From Mesorhizobium intechi (GTDB lineage Bacteria; Pseudomonadota; Alphaproteobacteria; Rhizobiales; Rhizobiaceae): a stretch of DNA of 33,235 bases. The translations under genes were made by a program, and so were the position numbers. The stretch spans positions 1 through 33,235 of the forward strand of contig NZ_PNOT02000020.1 in the NCBI RefSeq assembly GCF_002879535.1, given 5' to 3'. Position 1 is the stretch's first letter. Every line of letters starts with the position of its first letter. Below are positions 25,411 to 33,235 of this stretch, piece after piece. Below the pieces are notes generated by a model. It was not told the DNA's origin, did no database searches, and saw nothing but the letters and a program-made list of their open reading frames with translations.

Positions 25411-26799
25411 ATGACATCCAGGGCTGAATGGCTGCGGACGACACTGCTGGCAATTTCGCTGGCCTTCACGCTCACCGGCCCGGCGCTGGCCGACAGCGCC
25501 GCGTCGCCCAACGCGAAGCCGGCCGAGTTCAAGGTCACGGATTTCCTCCTCGACAACGGCATGGAGGTGGTCGTCATTCCCGACCATCGCGCGCCGATCG
25601 TCACCCATATGGTCTGGTACAAGATCGGCAGCGCCGACGAGCCGCCTGGCAAATCCGGCATAGCCCATTTCTTCGAGCACCTGATGTTCAAGGCGACGAC
25701 AAATCACGCGGCCGGCGAGTTCGACCGCGCCATCTCGGACATTGGCGGCTCCAACAACGCCTTCACCTCCTACGACTACACCGCTTTCCATGAGACGGTG
25801 GCGCCTTCGGCGCTCGAGCAGATGATGGGTTTTGAAGCCGACCGCATGCGCAATCTCATCCTGACCGACGACGTCATCAAGACCGAGCGCGATGTCATCC
25901 TGGAAGAGCGCCGCTCGCGTATCGACAACAATCCGCAGGCGGTGCTCGACGAGGAAGTCGATGCGACGCTGTGGCAGAACCAGCCCTATCGCATTCCGGT
26001 CATCGGCTGGATGCAAGAGATGGAGCAGCTCAACCGCACCGACGCCGTCGCTTTCTATGACAAATACTACCGGCCCAACAACGCGGTGCTGATCGTGGCC
26101 GGTGATGTCGAGCCGGAGACGGTTAAGGCGCTGGCCGAAAAGACCTACGGCAAGGTGGTGCGCGGGCCGGACCTGCCGCCGCGCATCCGCCCGGTCGAGC
26201 CGGAGCAGAACACCAAGCGCACGGTCACGCTTGCCGACGCCCGCGTCAGCGTGCCGAGTTTCTCGACGCAATGGGTCGTGCCATCCTATCGCACCGCCAG
26301 GCCGGGCGAGGCCGAGGCGCTTGACCTGCTCGCCGAAATCCTCGGCGGCGGCAATCGTAGCCGGCTCTACCAGGCGCTGGTGGTCAAGCAAGGCATTGCG
26401 TCCAATGCCGGCGCGTATTTCCAGGGCACCATGCTCGACGACACCAATTTCACCGTCTATGGCGCCCCGCGCGGCGACGCCAAGCTGGCCGACGTCGAGG
26501 TCGCGGTCGATGCCGAGGTAGCGCGCATCGCCAGCGCCGGCGTCACGCCGGATGAGCTGGAAAAGGCCAAGGACCGCTACATCAGGTCGATGGTCTTTGC
26601 CCGCGACAAGCAGGACTCCATGGCCGAAATCTATGGCTCGACGCTGACCACCGGCGGCAACGTGCAAGATGTCCAGCAATGGCCGGACCGCATCCGCAAG
26701 GTCACGGCGGACGAGGTCAAGGCGGTCGCCGCGCGCTATCTGGTGCTGGCCCGCTCGACCACCGGCTATCTCTTGCCGCAGCAACAGGCGGGGAATTGA
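25411..26799 (+). CDS. Exported M16-family zinc peptidase (active-type subunit)
   Basis: 462 residues with a signal peptide ([18 protein letters not shown], cleaved near 27). The inverted zinc motif HFFEH gives His86, Glu89 and His90, and the third ligand lies in VILEERRSR about 75 residues on (Glu165 or 166), the M16 spacing. The family segment [20 protein letters not shown] and the second-half [13 protein letters not shown] are also present. Start at 25411 lies six bases after GGAG. Its TGA overlaps the ATG of a second M16 gene, and the pair resembles bacterial M16B heterodimers with one catalytic and one non-catalytic subunit acting in the periplasm. The substrate is unknown. Confidence 0.95.
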   Translation: MTSRAEWLRTTLLAISLAFTLTGPALADSAASPNAKPAEFKVTDFLLDNGMEVVVIPDHRAPIVTHMVWYKIGSADEPPGKSGIAHFFEHLMFKATTNHAAGEFDRAISDIGGSNNAFTSYDYTAFHETVAPSALEQMMGFEADRMRNLILTDDVIKTERDVILEERRSRIDNNPQAVLDEEVDATLWQNQPYRIPVIGWMQEMEQLNRTDAVAFYDKYYRPNNAVLIVAGDVEPETVKALAEKTYGKVVRGPDLPPRIRPVEPEQNTKRTVTLADARVSVPSFSTQWVVPSYRTARPGEAEALDLLAEILGGGNRSRLYQALVVKQGIASNAGAYFQGTMLDDTNFTVYGAPRGDAKLADVEVAVDAEVARIASAGVTPDELEKAKDRYIRSMVFARDKQDSMAEIYGSTLTTGGNVQDVQQWPDRIRKVTADEVKAVAARYLVLARSTTGYLLPQQQAGN

Positions 26800-28190
26800 T
26801 GATGAGCACTATGCATATGCGCGAGGCGGTGACAGCGCCTTCCCTTCGCCCCTTGGCAAGACCGCGTGCGGCCACCGCCCTCGCAACCCTCTTCCTCTCC
26901 ATCCTCTTCCTGATCCTGCCCGCGCTTGCAGCCCGCGCAATGGACATCCAGCAGGTCACCTCGCCAAAAGGCATCACCGCCTGGCTGGTCGAGGACTATT
27001 CCGTACCGATCGTCGCCGTCCGTTTCGTCTTCGGCGGCGGTTCGACGCAGGATCCGGCGGGCAAGGAAGGACTGGCCAATCTGATGACTGGACTGTTCGA
27101 CGAGGGCGCCGGCCCCCTCGATTCGGAAGCCTTCCAGGTCAGGCTCGACGATGCCGGCGCCGAGATGAGCTTCGAAGAGACCCGCGACGGCGTCTATGGC
27201 TCCATGCGCATGCTGGCCGAGCAGCGCGACGAGGCCTTCGACCTGTTGCGGCTGGCGGTCAACGAGCCGCGCTTCGACCAGGCGCCGATCGATCGCATCC
27301 GCGCCCAGATCCTGTCCGGCATCATCGCCAACGAGAACGATCCCGACACCGTGGCGCAGAACAAATGGGCGCGCGCCGTCTATGGCGACCATCCCTATTC
27401 GCGCTCCGACCAGGGTACCAGGCAGAGCATCGCCGCCATCACGCAGGACGATCTGAAGGCCCTGCACAAGGCTGTGTTCGCGCGCGGCGGACTGCATGTC
27501 GCCGTGGTCGGCGCCATCGACGCGCAGACGCTGAAGAAGAAGCTGGACATGGTGTTCGGCGACCTGCCGCAGACCCAGGCGCTCGCCCTGGTCGCCGATG
27601 TCGAGCCGAAGCTGGCGCAACGCGTCGAGGTCAATTACGACCTGCCCCAGACCTCGCTGCAGCTCGCCTGGCCGGGCGTGAAGCGCAAGTCGGCGGACTT
27701 CTTCCCCACCGTGCTGATGAACGAGATCCTTGGCGGCGGCACCTTCACGTCGCGCCTGTTCGAGGAGGTGCGCGAAAAGCGCGGGCTGGCCTACAGTGTC
27801 AATTCCTCGCTGGTCAACCAGGACCATGCCAATGCGCTGATCGTCACCACCGGCACGCGTTCGGACCGCGCGGCCGAGACGCTGGGCATCGTACGCGATG
27901 TCGCCAGGCGATTGGCGCAGGATGGCCCGACCGAGGCTGAACTCGCGGCGACCAAGAAATATTTGATCGGCGCCTATGCCATCACAAATCTGGACTCTTC
28001 GAGTTCCATCGCCGCGACGCTGGTCGAATTACAGCTCGACGATCTCGGCATCGACTACATGCAGCGCCGTGCCGGCTACATCAACGCGGTGACGCTCGAC
28101 CAGGTCAAGGCAGCGGCGAAGAAGCTGCTGACGGCCGAGCCGACCATCATGGTGGTGGGGCCGCCGCTGGCCGGAGCCGGCAAGGGATGA
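26799..28190 (+). CDS. Exported M16-family protein, zinc motif absent (partner subunit)
   Basis: 463 residues with a long N-terminal signal region ([21 protein letters not shown]). The fold is M16 throughout ([20 protein letters not shown], then [23 protein letters not shown], the R/Y substrate-binding motif), but the position of HxxEH reads [13 protein letters not shown], with no His ligands. It therefore should not cleave by itself and probably supplies the substrate-binding R/Y segment to the upstream active subunit. The start ATG overlaps the preceding TGA; the ATG three bases later is equally possible. The next gene overlaps its stop, so three genes are coupled. Confidence 0.94.
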   Translation: MMSTMHMREAVTAPSLRPLARPRAATALATLFLSILFLILPALAARAMDIQQVTSPKGITAWLVEDYSVPIVAVRFVFGGGSTQDPAGKEGLANLMTGLFDEGAGPLDSEAFQVRLDDAGAEMSFEETRDGVYGSMRMLAEQRDEAFDLLRLAVNEPRFDQAPIDRIRAQILSGIIANENDPDTVAQNKWARAVYGDHPYSRSDQGTRQSIAAITQDDLKALHKAVFARGGLHVAVVGAIDAQTLKKKLDMVFGDLPQTQALALVADVEPKLAQRVEVNYDLPQTSLQLAWPGVKRKSADFFPTVLMNEILGGGTFTSRLFEEVREKRGLAYSVNSSLVNQDHANALIVTTGTRSDRAAETLGIVRDVARRLAQDGPTEAELAATKKYLIGAYAITNLDSSSSIAATLVELQLDDLGIDYMQRRAGYINAVTLDQVKAAAKKLLTAEPTIMVVGPPLAGAGKG

Positions 28191-29056
28191 GCCCGACCTT
28201 CGGCATAGCCTTCGGTGGCGGCGGCGCGCGTGGTCTCGCGCATATCCATGTCATCGAGGCGCTGGACGAGCTCGGCATCAAGCCGGTGGCAATCGCCGGT
28301 TCGTCGATCGGCGCCATCATGGGCGCCGGCATGGCCGCGGGCATGACCGGCAAGGAGATCCACGACTATGCCCGCTCGATCCTCGGCCGCCGCGCCGAAG
28401 TGGCGAGCCGCATGTGGCGCGCGCGGCCGGGCACGATCGCCGAGGCCATGCAGAACGGCATCCGGGTCAGCCAGTTCAATGTCGAGCGCATCCTGAAGGC
28501 GTTCTTGCCCGAGGCCATCCCCGAAACCTTTGCAGAGCTAAAGATTCCGCTGAAGGTAACCGCGACCGACTATTTCGGCCACAAGCTCGCCGTGTTCGAC
28601 GATGGCGACCTGCATTCCGCGCTTGCCGCCTCGGCCGCCATTCCCGCCGTGTTCCGCCCGGTGACGCGCGACGGCAGGCTGCTGATCGACGGTGGCATCT
28701 ACAACCCCGTGCCGTTCGATCTGATCGAGAACGATGCCGATATCATCATTGGGGTCGACGTCGTCGGCGCGCCGGAAGAGGCCGACCGCAAGCACCCGAC
28801 CTCGGTCGACCTGATGTTCGGCGCCACGCAGCTGATGATGCAGTCGATCATCGCCAACAAGCTGAAACAGTGCCGCCCCGACATTCTGGTCCGCCCGTCG
28901 GTCTCGAAATACCGCGTGCTCGATTTCCTGAAGATCGACGCTCTGATGAACGAGACCGCGGACATCAAGGATCAGCTGAAGCGCGAGGTGGCGAGGGTGG
29001 TGGAGGCACGCAATGGCGCCGCCATCAAGGGGAGGCGAGGTAAGAAGGCCGGCTGA
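28187..29056 (+). CDS. Patatin-like phospholipase (RssA-type)
   Basis: 289 residues without a signal peptide. The patatin catalytic features are all present: oxyanion-hole GGGGARG (10-16), nucleophile Ser40 in GSSIG, and Asp168 in IDGG. The compact size and [15 protein letters not shown] order resemble the RssA/NTE bacterial group. Expected activity is hydrolysis of phospholipid or other acyl esters in the cytosol or at the inner membrane. Its ATG overlaps the stop of the inactive M16 gene (ATGA), so it is translated with the peptidase pair; the functional link between lipid hydrolysis and the peptidases is not evident from the sequence. The C-terminus is basic (KGRRGKKAG). Confidence 0.94.
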   Translation: MSPTFGIAFGGGGARGLAHIHVIEALDELGIKPVAIAGSSIGAIMGAGMAAGMTGKEIHDYARSILGRRAEVASRMWRARPGTIAEAMQNGIRVSQFNVERILKAFLPEAIPETFAELKIPLKVTATDYFGHKLAVFDDGDLHSALAASAAIPAVFRPVTRDGRLLIDGGIYNPVPFDLIENDADIIIGVDVVGAPEEADRKHPTSVDLMFGATQLMMQSIIANKLKQCRPDILVRPSVSKYRVLDFLKIDALMNETADIKDQLKREVARVVEARNGAAIKGRRGKKAG

Positions 29057-29109
29057 GTGGTGGCACGCCGCAATTAGCGGTCCTGTGTCGAGGTCTGCCT
29101 GGAAGCCCC

Positions 29110-29646
29110 CTAAGACTTCGCCGGAGCATACTCCAGCGCAACAACGCCGTTGCTGAACGGCGTGGCCGAAATCAGCTCGAGCGCCATCTGTTCGCCCGGC
29201 GGGAACAGCGGCTTGCCCTGGCCGACGGAACCGGGATAGCTGAGTAGCCTGACGCGGTCGACCAGCCCGTGGCGCAACAATTCCTGCGCGACGCTGAGGC
29301 TGCCATGCACATAGATGTTGCCGCCACTGCCTTGCTTCAGCGTCCTCACCGCTTCCGGCAGCGAGCCTGTGAGCAATTCGGCCGGTTTCCAGTCGAGCGC
29401 CTTCAAACTCGTCGACGCGACGTATTTCGGCAGCGCGTTGAACCGGTCGGCAAAATCCCCCGTTTCCCTGGGCCATGAGCCGGCAAAGATCTCATAGGTC
29501 GTACGCCCCAGAAGCATGGCGCCGCTGTCGGCAAGTTCATCCTCCTTGAACCTGTTCATCTCGTCGTTCCAGGTCACGCCAGGCAATTTCTCGACCTCGG
29601 CAATGCCGTCGACGCTGATGAATTCGGTGACGATGAGTTGTCGCAT
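29110..29646 (-). CDS. Dihydrofolate-reductase-like (RibD C-terminal-fold) protein
   Basis: 178 residues. MRQLIVTEFISVDGIAE is the usual opening of the DHFR/RibD C-terminal family, followed by AMLLGRTTYEIFAGSWP, NALPKYVASTS and NIYVHGSLSVAQELLRHGLV, the NADPH-binding core. These YyaP/YwjB-type proteins are probable NADPH reductases of unknown substrate; true folate reduction is unlikely. Start at 29646 is set by GAGGAGA just upstream; a GTG extension is not needed. It is divergent from the HNH gene and converges on the patatin gene. Confidence 0.92.
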   Translation of the reverse strand: MRQLIVTEFISVDGIAEVEKLPGVTWNDEMNRFKEDELADSGAMLLGRTTYEIFAGSWPRETGDFADRFNALPKYVASTSLKALDWKPAELLTGSLPEAVRTLKQGSGGNIYVHGSLSVAQELLRHGLVDRVRLLSYPGSVGQGKPLFPPGEQMALELISATPFSNGVVALEYAPAKS

Positions 29647-29676
29647 GGTGTTCTCCTCTTCGCTCAAAGGACGAAC

Positions 29677-29716
29677 CACACGGACCTTTTGCTACAGGCC
29701 CTGAAAAATCCGTGTG
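29677..29716 (+). promoter_or_regulatory. Dyad in the divergent region before the HNH gene
   Basis: CACACGGA (29677-29684) is perfectly mirrored by TCCGTGTG (29709-29716) across 24 bases. It lies between the divergent DHFR-like and HNH genes, 31 bases from the start of the former. Operator or weak terminator (TTTT follows on the plus strand) are both possible. Confidence 0.4.
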
Positions 29717-29809
29717 TTTTGTCATGGAGGAGTTTCTGGACTGGACCAGGCTCCAAAGTCGAATTTTGGTGCTACATCTCAGCGGCTATTCCCAAGCTAT
29801 AGGAAGATC

Positions 29810-30709
29810 ATGGGATTCGGGGTCTTCATCCACCGCTCGGATTCGATCTACGATGACAGCCCCGCCGAGCGATATCAGTTCCCCGGCCAGTATCTGCGTC
29901 GCGTGGAAGCATGCGTCGGCGATTGGATCATCTACTATGAACCCAGCAAAGTAGACGATACCCGCGGCTATTTCGCCTTGGCCAAAGTCCAGCAAGTTAT
30001 CCCTGACCCTGTGGCGTCCGGCATGTATCTCGCGTTGATTGAGCCGGGATCATACCTCGATTTCGCCAATCCCGTTCCATTCAATGGGATGGATGGGCTC
30101 GTTGAGCGAGGTTTGCTTAACGACCAAGGGCGGATTTCTGGTCGCGCTCAATCGGCCGTCCGATCGATCAGCCCGAGCGACTTCAATCGCATCCTCGATC
30201 TCGGCCTCGACGCCCGCGAGCCATTGCTGCCACGCGTCGATGAAATCGGCATTTCATCCGGATTTCAGGATGAAGAGGCGCCCTTCCGGTTCGAGCACAG
30301 CCGCGATCGCATAAGTTACATCGGATCGCGAATTGTGCGGGACCGGATCTTCCGTCGTATCGTCTTGCGCGCCTATGATGAGCGCTGCGCGATCACGGGA
30401 CTGAAGTTGATAAATGGCGGTGGTCGGGCGGAAGTTGCCGCGGCACATATTCGACCCGTCGAAGCGAACGGGCCCGATGTCGTCAACAATGGGCTCGCAC
30501 TATCTGGTACGGCGCATTGGATGTTCGATCGCGGATTGATCAGCCTCGCCGACGATCTGGAAATCCTGATCTCGCGGCAAGTCAATGACCGCGAGAGCGT
30601 CCAAGGGTTCGTGAACAAGACCCGCCGCGCGCTTCCGCCGCGCCGAGAACTTGAACGCCCGCATCCTCATTTCTTGCAATGGCACCGCGAAAACCGTTTC
30701 AAGCGGTAA
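29810..30709 (+). CDS. Probable EVE-HNH modification-dependent endonuclease
   Basis: 299 residues. The N-terminal 92 residues (GVFIHRSDSIYDDSPAERYQ, FPGQYLRRVEACVGDWIIYY, GYFALAKVQQVIPDP, LIEPGSYLDF) read as an EVE/PUA-like domain of the kind that recognises modified cytosine. The C-terminal half is an HNH_2-type nuclease: ERCAITG at 191-197, AAHI with His213, NNGLAL with Asn227, and HWMFDRG with His236. EVE-HNH fusions are described as type IV restriction enzymes that cut DNA containing 5-methyl- or hydroxymethylcytosine. Start at 29810 follows AGGAAG. It is a solitary gene without a methylase, as expected. Hand-counted GC in three 60-base samples is 50-60%, lower than its neighbours, suggesting transfer. 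Confidence 0.82.
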   Translation: MGFGVFIHRSDSIYDDSPAERYQFPGQYLRRVEACVGDWIIYYEPSKVDDTRGYFALAKVQQVIPDPVASGMYLALIEPGSYLDFANPVPFNGMDGLVERGLLNDQGRISGRAQSAVRSISPSDFNRILDLGLDAREPLLPRVDEIGISSGFQDEEAPFRFEHSRDRISYIGSRIVRDRIFRRIVLRAYDERCAITGLKLINGGGRAEVAAAHIRPVEANGPDVVNNGLALSGTAHWMFDRGLISLADDLEILISRQVNDRESVQGFVNKTRRALPPRRELERPHPHFLQWHRENRFKR

Positions 30710-30733
30710 TGCTTCGCTGACGCGCCAGTCCCC

Positions 30734-31303
30734 TCAGTCCTTCGCCCGCTCCACATAGGACCCGTCGGCCGTCATCACCACCACGCGGGTGCCGGGCGCG
30801 ATATGGGGCGGCACGGCCGTGCGCACGCCATTCGAAAGCACGGCGGGCTTGTAGGAGGACGATGCCGTCTGGCCCTTGGTCGTCGGCTCGGTCTCGACCA
30901 CTTCGAAGGTGGCGCGCTGTGGCAGCACCAGGGAAATCGCGATGCCGTTGAACTGCGACACCTGCACCGGCATGCCTTCCTGCAGATAAGGGGCGGCATC
31001 GCCCACCACGGCTTCGCTCACCGCCACCTGGTCGTAGGTTTCCGGGTTCATGAAGTGGAAGCCTTCGCCGTCGGCGTAGAGGAAGGTGTGCTCGCGCTCC
31101 TCGACATAGGCGCGCTCCACCTGTTCGGTGGTGCGGTAGCGCTCGGAGACCTTCACCCCGTCACCGATGCGGCGCATGTCGAGCTGGGTCACGGGCGTGC
31201 CCTTGCCTGGGTGGATGTTTTCGGCAAAGAGGATCACATAAAGCTTGCCGTCCTTGTCGACGACATTGCCTTTGCGGAGCGAACTGGCGATGACTTTCAC
31301 CAC
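30734..31303 (-). CDS. efp: Elongation factor P
   Basis: Relieves ribosome stalling at polyproline stretches. 189 residues in three beta domains: the KOW-like N-domain ([20 protein letters not shown]), two OB-like domains, and the C-terminal signature [19 protein letters not shown]. The tip loop HPGKGTPV carries Lys34, the residue that EpmA lysylates. The start is a GTG at 31303, one codon before a second GTG, preceded by AGGA at a suitable distance and matching the usual VVKVIASS start. epmA is divergent, 138 bases away, so the factor and its modifying enzyme are side by side. Confidence 0.97.
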   Translation of the reverse strand: MVKVIASSLRKGNVVDKDGKLYVILFAENIHPGKGTPVTQLDMRRIGDGVKVSERYRTTEQVERAYVEEREHTFLYADGEGFHFMNPETYDQVAVSEAVVGDAAPYLQEGMPVQVSQFNGIAISLVLPQRATFEVVETEPTTKGQTASSSYKPAVLSNGVRTAVPPHIAPGTRVVVMTADGSYVERAKD

Positions 31304-31441
31304 GGTTTTAAATCCTGCGAGAGTTAGTGGGCGTTTGCCGGCTTGCGCGGCGCTGGATTGGGGCCTAGCGCATCTTGGCGCGAACCGCCAGCCCCCACTG
31401 CAAACTGACATGGGGCGCCTCAGCATGCCTTCAATCCGCTC

Positions 31442-32488
31442 ATGACGGCCGCTTCGCCCTGGTGGACGCCCCATGTCCATGCCGACCGCCGCCCGCGCCT
31501 GCTGCTGCGCAACGGGCTGACCGCGGCCTTGCGGGAGTGGTTCGCGGCCCAGGACTTCATTGAGGTGGAAGCAGCCGCCCTGCAGGTCTCGCCCGGCAAT
31601 GAGGCGCATCTGGCGGCCTTCGTCACGGAAGCGATCGGGCCGGATGGCGCGCGCGCGCCGCTCTACCTCCATACTTCGCCGGAATTCGCCTGCAAGAAGC
31701 TGCTCGCCGCCGGCGAGAACAGGATTTTCAGTCTTGGCGCCGTCTACCGCAATCGCGAGCGCGGCCCCTTGCACCACCCCGAATTCACCATGCTCGAGTG
31801 GTACCGGGTGGGCGAGACCTATGAGAGCCTGATGCGCGATTGCGCCGACCTGCTGGCGCTGGTCGCGACGAGGGCAGGGGCGACACGCTTTTCCTTTCGG
31901 GGCCGCGAGTGCGATCCGCTCAGTCGGCCGGAACGGCTGACGGTGGCGGACGCCTTCTTGCGCCATGCCGGCATCGATCTCCTGGCCACGGTCGCCGCCG
32001 ATGGCGGCACCGACCGGGATGCGCTGTACGCCGCGCTTGGTCGCGCCGGGCTGCGCACGGCGCCCGACGATAGCTGGGCCGACCTGTTCAGCCGGGTGAT
32101 GGTTGAAAAGATCGAGCCCAATCTCGGCCTCGGCCGCGCCACCATTCTCTGCGAATACCCGGTCGCCGAGGCGGCGCTCGCCCGGCCAAGCCCGCGCGAC
32201 CAGCGCGTCGCCGAGCGCTTCGAGCTCTATTGCTGCGGCGTCGAACTCGCCAACGGCTTTGGCGAACTGACCGATGCCGAGGAGCAGCGCCGGCGCTTCA
32301 TCCTTGAGATGGACGAGAAAGAGCGCATCTATGGCGAGCGTTATCCGCTCGACGAGGATTTTCTCACCGCCCTTGCCATCATGCCGCAGGCCAGCGGCAT
32401 CGCGCTCGGCTTCGACCGGCTGGTTATGCTGGCGACCGGGGCTCAGAAAATAGAGGACGTGATCTGGACGCCGGTCGCCGGCTCTTGA
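31442..32488 (+). CDS. epmA: EF-P--(R)-beta-lysine ligase (EpmA/GenX/PoxA)
   Basis: 348-residue class II lysyl-tRNA-synthetase paralog that attaches (R)-beta-lysine to Lys34 of EF-P. It lacks the anticodon-binding domain of LysS and starts directly in the catalytic core. Motif 2 is in [20 protein letters not shown] and TMLEWY follows; motif 3 is in [25 protein letters not shown] is the lysine-binding region. Start at the ATG at 31442. The efp gene lies divergently next to it. The lysine 2,3-aminomutase EpmB, which makes beta-lysine, is not in the window. Confidence 0.96.
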   Translation: MTAASPWWTPHVHADRRPRLLLRNGLTAALREWFAAQDFIEVEAAALQVSPGNEAHLAAFVTEAIGPDGARAPLYLHTSPEFACKKLLAAGENRIFSLGAVYRNRERGPLHHPEFTMLEWYRVGETYESLMRDCADLLALVATRAGATRFSFRGRECDPLSRPERLTVADAFLRHAGIDLLATVAADGGTDRDALYAALGRAGLRTAPDDSWADLFSRVMVEKIEPNLGLGRATILCEYPVAEAALARPSPRDQRVAERFELYCCGVELANGFGELTDAEEQRRRFILEMDEKERIYGERYPLDEDFLTALAIMPQASGIALGFDRLVMLATGAQKIEDVIWTPVAGS

Positions 32489-32513
32489 GCCACAGGCCGC
32501 GTGGTGTCCGGTC

Positions 32514-32930
32514 TCAGTGTGCGAAAACCTGCTCCAGCGAGCGAAAACCCTTGAATTCCAGGGCGTTGCCGGACGGGTCGCGGATGAACAGGGTCGCCTG
32601 TTCGCCGGGCTCGCCCTTGAACCGGACCATGGGCCGTTCCAGCCAGTCTATGTCGTCGCGCGCTTCCAGCCGGGTCGCCAGGCGCTGCCAGTCATCCATC
32701 AATAGCACGGCGCCGAAATGCGGGATCGGCACCAGAATGCCGTCGACCTTGCCGTCGCTGGCGGCTTGCGCGGCTTGCGGCCGCAAATGCGCCGACATCT
32801 GGTGGCCGTAAAGATCGAAGTCGACCCAGGTCGCCGACGAGCGGCCGATCGCGCAGCCCAGCACTTCGCCATAGAAAGTACGAGTTTCATCGAGATCACG
32901 GACCGGGAAGGCGAGATGGAAAGGCGTCAT
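32514..32930 (-). CDS. Glyoxalase/VOC-superfamily protein
   Basis: 138 residues in two beta-alpha-beta-beta-beta repeats. The opening [20 protein letters not shown] carries the first metal-ligand type His, and [16 protein letters not shown] near the C-terminus carries the closing Glu. [15 protein letters not shown] starts the second half. Such proteins include dioxygenases, isomerases and resistance proteins; the specific reaction is unknown. ATG at 32930 begins the domain; upstream codons to 33047 in the same frame encode unlikely sequence. It is on the opposite strand to both neighbours. Confidence 0.9.
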   Translation of the reverse strand: MTPFHLAFPVRDLDETRTFYGEVLGCAIGRSSATWVDFDLYGHQMSAHLRPQAAQAASDGKVDGILVPIPHFGAVLLMDDWQRLATRLEARDDIDWLERPMVRFKGEPGEQATLFIRDPSGNALEFKGFRSLEQVFAH

Positions 32931-33098
32931 GAAGGATGCTCCGTGCGGGCTGCGGACCGATTTTGCGTCACCGGGTTCGCGGTGGGAACCATGTGGCGAT
33001 GCATTTTGATTGAAGCCTATGCCATTGCACAAGCCGGACCGGAACAATAGATGGGTGGGCGCGGCCGCAAGCTGGCCGCGACAAGCAGGATCACAGGC

Positions 33099-33235
33099 AT
33101 GGCCGACACATCGGACGCTAAAAAACTGACCGACCGCGTCGCGGCGCTGGTCGAGGCCGCCAGAAAGGCCGGCGCCGATGCCGCCGACGCGGTCGCCGTG
33201 CGCGGCCGTTCCACCGGCGTGTCGGTGCGGCTCGG
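33099..33235 (+). CDS. pmbA: TldD/PmbA-family protein, 3' end beyond the window
   Basis: Only the first 45 codons are present. They read as an N-terminal helix (LTDRVAALVEAARKAGADAA) followed by DAVAVRGRSTGVSVRLG, which matches the N-terminus of PmbA, the partner of TldD in a zinc peptidase pair that processes small modified peptides. The ATG at 33099 follows AGGA with eight bases of spacing. The zinc-site region and the stop lie outside the window, so the choice of PmbA over TldD rests on this short segment. Confidence 0.75.
   Translation, partial: MADTSDAKKLTDRVAALVEAARKAGADAADAVAVRGRSTGVSVRL

Noticed and set aside
24625..26784. 719-codon open frame antisense to rsmD and the M16 gene
   Set aside because: Both sense genes are well supported, and the antisense product has no recognisable motif.

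Overview
The window looks like chromosomal DNA of a GC-rich alphaproteobacterium of the Rhizobiales, most likely Mesorhizobium or a close relative. The reasons are the protein style (TIGR01459-type HAD hydrolase next to ribF, GTG-initiated 189-residue EF-P divergent from epmA, IleS without the C-terminal zinc cysteines) and at least five intergenic palindromes of the kind rhizobia carry in many copies. This assignment is inference from recognised families; no search was run. I see no rRNA, tRNA, CRISPR array, insertion sequence or prophage.

Layout. 1-2.9 kb: the end of an HlyD/EmrA-type membrane fusion protein and a 14-TM EmrB-type drug exporter, separated by an unusual leader of about 310 bp with nested helices. 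3.0-4.8 kb (minus): a Tat-type CAP/SCP lipoprotein and a TadG-like surface protein. 4.9-5.15 kb: a decayed glyoxalase-fold gene remnant. 5.3-7.75 kb: a DUF2189 membrane protein, a secreted dienelactone-hydrolase-like enzyme and a LysE/RhtB exporter. 7.95-12.05 kb (minus): two tandem TadG-like von Willebrand A proteins with a textbook terminator between them. 12.3-14.2 kb: a HAD hydrolase and ribF. 14.3-17.7 kb: HdeD-like membrane protein, AcpA-like secreted phosphatase with a small downstream gene, and a MipA/OmpV outer-membrane protein. 18.0-21.9 kb: ileS and a small lipoprotein. 22.0-25.3 kb: tadA (the tRNA deaminase, unrelated to Tad pili), a repeat-rich RluB-type pseudouridine synthase and rsmD. 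25.4-29.1 kb: a translationally coupled run of an active M16 peptidase, an inactive-type M16 partner and a patatin-like phospholipase. 29.1-30.7 kb: a DHFR-like reductase divergent from a probable EVE-HNH modification-dependent nuclease. 30.7-32.5 kb: efp and epmA, divergent. 32.5-33.2 kb: a VOC protein and the start of a PmbA-family gene.

Functional themes are translation and RNA modification (ileS, tadA, rluB, rsmD, efp, epmA), envelope and secreted proteins (three TadG-like proteins, CAP lipoprotein, MipA, AcpA, M16 pair), efflux (EmrAB-like, LysE) and one candidate anti-phage gene.

The points most worth following are the structured leader before the emrB-like gene, the EVE-HNH gene with its lower-GC sequence and upstream dyad, the pair of vWA TadG paralogs without a Tad machine in view, the 81-bp in-frame repeats in the RluB-type gene, and the scattered palindromic repeat family.
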